A stretch of DNA of 64,000 nt, from assembly GCF_001314325.1 (NCBI RefSeq), contig NZ_CP009429.1:1922501-1986500 (forward strand), given 5' to 3'. Below the pieces are notes generated by a model that did no database searches, had not been told where the DNA came from, and saw only the letters and a list, made by a program, of their open reading frames with translations. The stretch comes from Sphingopyxis macrogoltabida (GTDB lineage Bacteria; Pseudomonadota; Alphaproteobacteria; Sphingomonadales; Sphingomonadaceae). Positions 58,281 through 64,000 of this stretch are shown here, piece by piece. Position 1 is the stretch's first letter. Each line of letters starts with the position of its first letter. The position numbers were made by a program, and so were the translations under genes.

Positions 58281-60125
58281 TTATCGTCCGATCTGCCGCG
58301 CCTTGTCGCGCAAATCGGCGGCGCCCTGCGCGTCGCCGGCTTCGGCCAGCCGGTCGGCGTAGAGCCGCATGATCTCCGCATTCAGCGGCTGCAGGCGATA
58401 GGCAAGCGCGATCAGCCTTGTCGCCTGCGCGCGATCACCCTTGGCACCCCAGGCCTTCGACAATTCGCGCAGCACGACGACGTCGCGGTTGCCGATGCGG
58501 CGGCGGACGCGTTCGAAATGCGCGATCGCCTGATCCCAATGTTCGAGGTCCATCGCCAGATGACCCGCCAGCCGGTCGGCGGCGATGCTTGAGGGCTGGC
58601 TGTCGCGCAGCGCGAGGATCGCGGCGCCCGACCCGGCGGCATCGCCGGCCCGGAACAGCGCATGCGCCAGCCGCAGCGTCGTGCGCTCGCCCGCATCAAG
58701 GTCGCGCGCCGCGCGATAGGATTGGACCGCAAGCGCGAACTGCCCGCCCGCCATCGCGGCATCGCCGAGCAGGATATGCGCGTCGGCAACGCCGCGGTTG
58801 GCATCGCGCAGCCGCGTCGCCCGCTCGATCGCGCGCCCCGCCTGCCCCGCCATGATGTCGGCGCCGATCGCCGGGATCGCCCGCGCCGGATTGAGCGGCT
58901 CGGCATCGGCGGCCATCGACAGGAACCCATAGTCGTTATCGGCCGCGAACGGCGCCGCATCGCCGCGCGACAGCGACGCCGCGCGCGCGAGATAGTCGGC
59001 CGACTCGCCGCGCCGGCCGAGTTCGGCCGCCACGCGCCCGGCCAGCAGCAACGACCAGCTGTCGGCATCGTCGCGGTCGACGATCGGGATCAGCGCTTCG
59101 GCCGCGCCGTCGGCATCGCCGCCCGCCCAGTCCGACAACGCGAGGATCCGCCGCGCGGTCATATTGTCGGGCTGTTCGGAAAGCAGCCGGTCGGCCCAGG
59201 TCGCCGCGACGGCTTCGCCGCCCAGTTCCAGTTCGACGATCGCGCTCAGCAGCATGAAACCGGGGACTTCGTCCATCTGCCCGCGCGTGCGCTGCAGCAG
59301 GCTGCGCGCCAGCCGGTAATTGCCGCCGCGCGCTGCAAGGACGGCCTGCAGATAATAGATGCGCGGATTTCCGGGCGTGAGCGTCGCGGCATGGCGGAGC
59401 GCGCCGAGCATGTCGCGGTAGCGGCCGAGGTCGCCGAGCGTCGCTGCCTGGTCGATCAGCGCGCCGGCGTTGTCGGGATCGGCGGCGAGCGCCGCGTCAT
59501 ACCACTCGAGCGAGGCGGTCAGTCCTTCTTCGGTGCGGATGAGGTTCGCCTTGTACGCGAGCGCGGCGCCGTTCGCCTTGTCGAGCTCGATCGCATAGTC
59601 GATCGCGTCGCGCGCGCCCAATGTGTCGGCGTTGGCGTCGCGAAAGCGCGCGACGTCGACCCACAGCGCCGACGAGCGCGGCAATTCGCGCACCGCGCGG
59701 TCATAGGCGTCGCGCGCCGCACCGAGATCGCCGTCGTCGAGATGGACATTGCCCGCGACCCACGCCGCCTCGCCCATCGCTTCCGGCGCGATCGGTCCGG
59801 CGTCGAGCGTCTGGAGCGCCCGCATTCCGTCGCCCTGCATGGCAAAGGCGCGCGCCAGCAGCGGGCGGAGCATCGCCTCGTTGCCGCCGGCGTCGATCGC
59901 CGCTTTCACTGCCGCTCCGGCCGCCACGCCATCACCCAGCCGGAACGCGATGCGCGCCAGTTCGACCCGTTCGGCGATCGCTTCCGGATTGTCGGCAACC
60001 GCGTCCTGCAATTCGGCGCGCCGCTGTTCGAGCGCCTGCCGCGTGTCGACCGGGCGCGGTCCGCCGCACCCGGCCAGCATCGCCGCGACCAGCAGCGTGC
60101 CTGTCCAGAAACGGCCTTGCCTCAT
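58281..60125 (-). CDS. prsT: PEP-CTERM system TPR lipoprotein PrsT
   Basis: 614 residues: lipobox LAGC (Cys20) and then TPR/Sel1-like repeats throughout (about 30-610; for example ANVHLDDGDLGAARDAYDRA). Predicted envelope lipoprotein of the exosortase/PEP-CTERM exopolysaccharide system. One base separates it from prsR. Confidence 0.85.
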   Translation of the reverse strand: MRQGRFWTGTLLVAAMLAGCGGPRPVDTRQALEQRRAELQDAVADNPEAIAERVELARIAFRLGDGVAAGAAVKAAIDAGGNEAMLRPLLARAFAMQGDGMRALQTLDAGPIAPEAMGEAAWVAGNVHLDDGDLGAARDAYDRAVRELPRSSALWVDVARFRDANADTLGARDAIDYAIELDKANGAALAYKANLIRTEEGLTASLEWYDAALAADPDNAGALIDQAATLGDLGRYRDMLGALRHAATLTPGNPRIYYLQAVLAARGGNYRLARSLLQRTRGQMDEVPGFMLLSAIVELELGGEAVAATWADRLLSEQPDNMTARRILALSDWAGGDADGAAEALIPIVDRDDADSWSLLLAGRVAAELGRRGESADYLARAASLSRGDAAPFAADNDYGFLSMAADAEPLNPARAIPAIGADIMAGQAGRAIERATRLRDANRGVADAHILLGDAAMAGGQFALAVQSYRAARDLDAGERTTLRLAHALFRAGDAAGSGAAILALRDSQPSSIAADRLAGHLAMDLEHWDQAIAHFERVRRRIGNRDVVVLRELSKAWGAKGDRAQATRLIALAYRLQPLNAEIMRLYADRLAEAGDAQGAADLRDKARQIGR

Positions 60126-60126
60126 T

Positions 60127-61503
60127 TCAGGCGTGCATCCGATATTGCTTGAGCAGGTCGTAAAGCGTCGGCCGGCTGATCCCGAGCAACTTGGCCGCGG
60201 CGGAAATATTGCCCTCGCTCTGCGTCACGGCGCGGCGGATTGCGACGCGGTCGGCCGCCTCGCGCGCGCTGCGCAGGTTCAGCCACGCCTCGTCGTCGCC
60301 GTCCGCCCCGCCCGACAGGTCGAGGTCGTCCCGCGTCACCAGCTTGCCGTCGGCCATGATCACCGCGCGTTTGATCCGGTTTTCCAGCTCGCGGACATTC
60401 CCCGGCCAGCGCGCCTCGTCGATCGCCTGCAGCGCATCGGGCGCGAAGCCGCGCACCGCCGGGTTCATCTCCGGCGCATAATGATGGAGGAAATGCCGCG
60501 CGAGCAGCACCGCATCGCCGGGACGCTCGGCGAGCGCGGGGATTTTCACGACCATTTCGGCGAGCCGGTAATAAAGATCGTCGCGAAAGCTTTGCGCGGC
60601 GATCATCGCATCGAGGTCGCGGTGCGTCGCGCAGATGATGCGGGTATCGACGGCAATCGCCTTGCGCCCGCCGATGCGCTCGATCGTCCGTTCCTGCAGA
60701 AAGCGCAGCAGCTTGACCTGCAGCGGCAGCGGAATGTCGCCGACCTCGTCGAGGAACAGCGTGCCGCCATGCGCCAGTTCGATCTTGCCCTCGGTCGTCT
60801 TGACCGCGCCGGTGAAGGCGCCCTTCTCGTGCCCGAACAGCTCGCTTTCGAGCAGGTTTTCGGGGATGGCGGCGCAGTTGATCGCGACGAAGGTACCGTC
60901 GCGGCGGCCGCTCGCCTCGTGCAGTCCGCGCGCCAGCAATTCCTTGCCGGTCCCGCTGGCGCCGAGCAGCATGACCGACACATCGAGGTTGGCGACGCGC
61001 TCGATCGTGCGCGCGACCTTCAGCATCTCGGGGGCGCCGGTGATCATCCCGCCGAGGATGCGATTATCGCTCGCGCCCTGCTCGGCGAGCCGGGCGTTTT
61101 CGACCTCGAGCTCGCGGACGTGGAAGGCGCGGCGGACGATCAATCCCAGTTCGTCGATATCGATCGGCTTCTGGTAAAAATCCCACGCGCCGCTCGCGAT
61201 GGCGTTCAGCGCGCTGGCGCGTTCGCCATGCCCCGACACGACGATCACCTTCGTGTCGGGTTTTGCCTCCAGGATCGCCTTCAAAACCCGAAACCCCTCG
61301 CGCGTCCCGTCGGGATCGGGCGGCAGGCCGAGGTCGAGCGTCACGACCGCGGGCTCCTCGGCGCGCAGCAGTTCGATCGCGCTGTCATGATCGCCGGCGA
61401 TCAGCACCCGATAGCCGTCATAAGCCCATTTGAGCTGCGCCTGCAGCCCCGGATCGTCCTCGACGATCAGCAGCGCGGGAAGGTCGGAGCCGGTCTCGCT
61501 CAT
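60127..61503 (-). CDS. prsR: PEP-CTERM response regulator PrsR, sigma54 activator
   Basis: 458 residues: receiver (Asp57), AAA+ with intact GASGTGKE (181-188), GAFTGA (228-233) and LFLDE, and Fis-type HTH at the end. It should activate sigma54 promoters. Start overlaps the prsK stop (ATGA, 61500-61503). Confidence 0.93.
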   Translation of the reverse strand: MSETGSDLPALLIVEDDPGLQAQLKWAYDGYRVLIAGDHDSAIELLRAEEPAVVTLDLGLPPDPDGTREGFRVLKAILEAKPDTKVIVVSGHGERASALNAIASGAWDFYQKPIDIDELGLIVRRAFHVRELEVENARLAEQGASDNRILGGMITGAPEMLKVARTIERVANLDVSVMLLGASGTGKELLARGLHEASGRRDGTFVAINCAAIPENLLESELFGHEKGAFTGAVKTTEGKIELAHGGTLFLDEVGDIPLPLQVKLLRFLQERTIERIGGRKAIAVDTRIICATHRDLDAMIAAQSFRDDLYYRLAEMVVKIPALAERPGDAVLLARHFLHHYAPEMNPAVRGFAPDALQAIDEARWPGNVRELENRIKRAVIMADGKLVTRDDLDLSGGADGDDEAWLNLRSAREAADRVAIRRAVTQSEGNISAAAKLLGISRPTLYDLLKQYRMHA

Positions 61504-63635
61504 TTCGTCGTCACTTTCACTATAGAATCTGGCACTATCGGTTCGGGCGACCCCACGTCACCCCCTGCGCCACCCTCCGGCAGCCACAGCGAGAATTTGC
61601 TGCCGCGCCCCGGCTCGCTCGCCACGTCGATCGTCCCGCCCATCGCCTGCGCCAGTTGCAACGCCTCGAAGGCGCCGAGGCCGAAACCCGCTTCCTTGGT
61701 CGAGACGAAAGGCTTGAACAATTGCTCGCGGACAAAGGCGCGGCTCATCCCGCTGCCCTCGTCGATCACGTCGATGCGCACCCGCCCCTGCTCGTTCGCC
61801 GCGACGAGCTGCACCACGCTGCCGGGCGGCGACGCATCGATCGCGTTGGCGGCGAGATGCTGGACGATCTGGCGGAGCGAGGCCGCATCGCCCCATGTCG
61901 CGAGCCCGGCCTGACAGCCGACGAACAGCACCCGGCGCGGCCGCAATTCGGCCGCCACCGCCTGCAGCACCGGTTCGACGAGCACCCGCTCCGCCTCCGC
62001 CGCGCGGCCGCGCGCGCGCGGCGACAGGCGGACGAGCAGGTCCGACAGGCGGCCCGCCGAAATCTTCAGCGTTTCGACCATGTCGGCGCGAAATTCGGGC
62101 TTGTCGGCGTGGCGCTCGGCATTGCGCGCGAGCAGACCGAGCTGGCTCGCGAGATTCTTGATATCGTGCATGATGAAGGCAAAGCGCCGGTTGAATTCGT
62201 CGAAGCGCCGCGCTTCGGACAGCGCCTGCTGGCTCTGCGCCTCGGCCAGATAGCTGGCCGCCTGCTGCCCCGCGATACGCAGCACGTCGAGGTCCTCCCA
62301 GTCGAGCGCGCGCGAGATTGCGGGGCGGTGGAGGACGACGACCGCGATCATCCGTTGGAAATGCAGCACCGGCACGATCACCCACGCCCGCGGATCGGCG
62401 ACCAGCCAGTCGGGGATCGCCAGATCGGCCGCAACGCCCGTCGCACCGCGGCGCAGCGCGTCGAGTTCGACGATATGCCGCGTTTCCTGCAGCATGAAAG
62501 CCGACCGCAGCGACAGCGTCGTCTCGTCCGCCTCTCCCGTCGGCCAGTGCCAATGGTCGGTGACGCGAAACCCGCCGAGCGCGTCGGGGCGCATCAGCAG
62601 CGCCGCCGGGCTGCCGGTCAGTTCGGCAAGCGCCTTGGCGACGCGGCGGTGGAGATTGTCGTCGTCGGGGCCCGCCTGCTCGCCCCCGTCGCCGAGCGTC
62701 GCGGTGAACCGCATCCATTCGGTGCGATAATCATAGCGATGCTCGAAAAAATGCTTCGAGATGGTTACCGACAGCCAGGCGCGGGCGCGGCCCGACAGAA
62801 ACAGCAGCCCGCCCGCCCCGAGCGCGACGATCAGCGAGATACCCTGCGCCAGATCGCCATAGTCGCCCCCGACCAGCCGCGCGACCGCGCCGGTCAGCCC
62901 GATCACGATCAGATAGGCGGCGGCGCCGAGGAGGACGATCGTCCGCATCGCCGCGGTGCGCGACAATTGCATCCGCTCGCGCCCGATATCCATCGCCGCG
63001 ACGACATAGGCCGGCAAGGTCAGCAGCGCCATCGCCGGGAGCAGCGCGATCAGCGCCGACGCCGGCTTGCCGGTCAGCGCGCCGAGCAACTGGAAATTGA
63101 GTTCATAGCCCCACAACATCGCAAAACCGCCGGCGACTGCCATGACCGGCATGCGCAGCGTCGTGCTCGCATGGCGAACGCCGCCATCGATGATCAGGAG
63201 GCCGCCCGATGCGACGATCATCGCCGCAATCCCGAGCGCCGGGTCGAGCCACTGTCCCGCCGCAGCGCTGTCGCGCAGATGCGCCGCGGCGCCCATGATC
63301 AGGCTGATCAGGCTGATCGTGACGAGCAACCGGACGATCAGGCGCAGCGGCCGCGACATCGGTGCCGCGGGCGACCAGAAGGTTGCGGCGAGCCAGCCGA
63401 GCATCACCGCGTTGCGCAGCGACTGCGCGACGAGCGCCTCGGACGACCCGGAATCGAAGACGTAAAGCGCGGCGCACCACAGTCCGGTCGCAGCGGCGGC
63501 GGCAATCAGCCAGCGCGGTGCGGGCACCAGCACCGCCATCCGCGCCCGCGGCCGCGCCAGCAGCCACAGGGTGACCCCGACGAAGCCGAGCAGCGCCAGT
63601 CCCGACAGGATGTGCGAGGCGCCCCCCAGCACCAT
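61500..63635 (-). CDS. prsK: PEP-CTERM sensor histidine kinase PrsK
   Basis: 711 residues: about eight N-terminal membrane helices (to about 290), a GAF-like sensory domain, then the kinase core with phospho-acceptor His in FAFIMHDIKN (about 495) and ATP-binding DEGSGMSRAF and GFGLGAFEA. Partner of PrsR. ATG 63635 with GGAGGGGGCGC ahead preferred over a GTG at 63659. Confidence 0.9.
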   Translation of the reverse strand: MVLGGASHILSGLALLGFVGVTLWLLARPRARMAVLVPAPRWLIAAAAATGLWCAALYVFDSGSSEALVAQSLRNAVMLGWLAATFWSPAAPMSRPLRLIVRLLVTISLISLIMGAAAHLRDSAAAGQWLDPALGIAAMIVASGGLLIIDGGVRHASTTLRMPVMAVAGGFAMLWGYELNFQLLGALTGKPASALIALLPAMALLTLPAYVVAAMDIGRERMQLSRTAAMRTIVLLGAAAYLIVIGLTGAVARLVGGDYGDLAQGISLIVALGAGGLLFLSGRARAWLSVTISKHFFEHRYDYRTEWMRFTATLGDGGEQAGPDDDNLHRRVAKALAELTGSPAALLMRPDALGGFRVTDHWHWPTGEADETTLSLRSAFMLQETRHIVELDALRRGATGVAADLAIPDWLVADPRAWVIVPVLHFQRMIAVVVLHRPAISRALDWEDLDVLRIAGQQAASYLAEAQSQQALSEARRFDEFNRRFAFIMHDIKNLASQLGLLARNAERHADKPEFRADMVETLKISAGRLSDLLVRLSPRARGRAAEAERVLVEPVLQAVAAELRPRRVLFVGCQAGLATWGDAASLRQIVQHLAANAIDASPPGSVVQLVAANEQGRVRIDVIDEGSGMSRAFVREQLFKPFVSTKEAGFGLGAFEALQLAQAMGGTIDVASEPGRGSKFSLWLPEGGAGGDVGSPEPIVPDSIVKVTTK

Positions 63636-63637
63636 CG

Positions 63638-64000
63638 TTAGCGCGCCCCCTCCGGCCACAGCACGACACGAACCGTCTGCAGCAGGATCAACAGGTCGAG
63701 GAAGGGCGAGTAGTTCTTGGCGTAATAGAGATCATATTCGAGCTTCACCCGCGCGTCCTCGACCGACGCGCCATAGGGGTAATTGATCTGCGCCCAGCCG
63801 GTCAGGCCGGGCTTCACCATGTGACGCTCGGCATAATAGGGAAGTTGCTGTTCGAGTTCCTCGACGAAACTCGGGCGTTCGGGGCGCGGGCCGACAAAGC
63901 TCATGTCGCCCTTCAGCACGCACCAGAGCTGCGGCAGCTCGTCGATCCGCAGCTTGCGGATGATGTTGCCGACGCGGGTGATGCGCGGGTCGTTCTCGCT
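63638..64000 (-). CDS. XrtA/PEP-CTERM sugar transferase, 3' end only
   Basis: The last 120 residues of a polyprenyl-phosphate sugar transferase (WcaJ/EpsE type): RVGNIIRKLRIDELPQLW, KGDMSFVGPRPERP and KPGLTGWAQINYPYG. Starts the exopolysaccharide chain on the lipid carrier. The 5' part and promoter are beyond the right edge; prsK follows after 2 bases. Confidence 0.9.
   Translation of the reverse strand, partial: SENDPRITRVGNIIRKLRIDELPQLWCVLKGDMSFVGPRPERPSFVEELEQQLPYYAERHMVKPGLTGWAQINYPYGASVEDARVKLEYDLYYAKNYSPFLDLLILLQTVRVVLWPEGAR

Overview
The window is high-GC DNA, densely packed with short or overlapping gene junctions. It looks like a chromosomal segment of an alphaproteobacterium, most probably a sphingomonad (Sphingopyxis or Sphingomonas type). 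Support for this comes from a CcrM-type GANTC methylase with clustered GANTC sites in front of it, a three-part proton-translocating transhydrogenase, a free-standing 40-residue aa3-oxidase subunit IV, a PrsK/PrsR/PrsT PEP-CTERM block, and the 'cgaagtcgag' palindromic repeats. This is inference from content; no rRNA or tRNA gene is present to fix the taxon. No gene-free stretch exceeds 300 bases. The longest are 38520-38754 (a weak hairpin only) and 43775-43990 (the GANTC cluster).

Layout. 1-8 kb: a cut membrane protein, lipB, a small lipoprotein, queC-queE (deazaguanine), a DUF3617 protein, the argD-argF-hslO operon and a luciferase-like oxidoreductase. 8-16 kb: a YqiJ/flotillin membrane pair, an Lrp regulator divergent from a LysE exporter, an aldo/keto reductase, a DUF411 protein, a dienelactone-hydrolase-like enzyme and an intact IS3-family element with a textbook -1 slippery site. 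16-24 kb: a HAD phosphatase, an AT-rich orphan gene directly downstream of glmS, glmS, vapBC with a palindromic operator, two GNAT acetyltransferases, glmU, gph, and an alpha/beta hydrolase broken by a 31-bp tandem duplication. 24-33 kb: a four-gene overlapping operon (MarR, PqqD-like, HPr-kinase-like, nucleotidyltransferase), maiA with a TonB receptor, and a beta-helix/diheme cytochrome pair. 33-41 kb: a racemase-fold protein without catalytic cysteines, a transhydrogenase operon interrupted by two fasciclin genes, a degenerate sigma54-activator-like regulator, and an SRPBCC-ArsR pair with its operator. 41-50 kb: folP, ccrM, an SDR, rnhB, a thiD-VOC fusion, a DUF1272 protein, glmM, a dicarboxylate symporter and an aldo/keto reductase. 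50-58 kb: an Arr-type rifampin ADP-ribosyltransferase, DUF1003, NnrU, a POT peptide transporter with two amidohydrolases, a nitroreductase and a GntR regulator. 58-64 kb: prsT, prsR, prsK and the end of a sugar transferase, the regulatory arm of an exosortase/PEP-CTERM exopolysaccharide system.

The genes make several coherent units: all three UDP-GlcNAc steps (glmS, glmM, glmU) lie within 31 kb; peptide uptake is tied to two secreted hydrolases; and exopolysaccharide export is tied to its two-component control. Scattered through the window are seven double-hairpin repeats of two families. Four sit between convergent genes, and one lies in frame inside the signal-peptide region of a coding gene.
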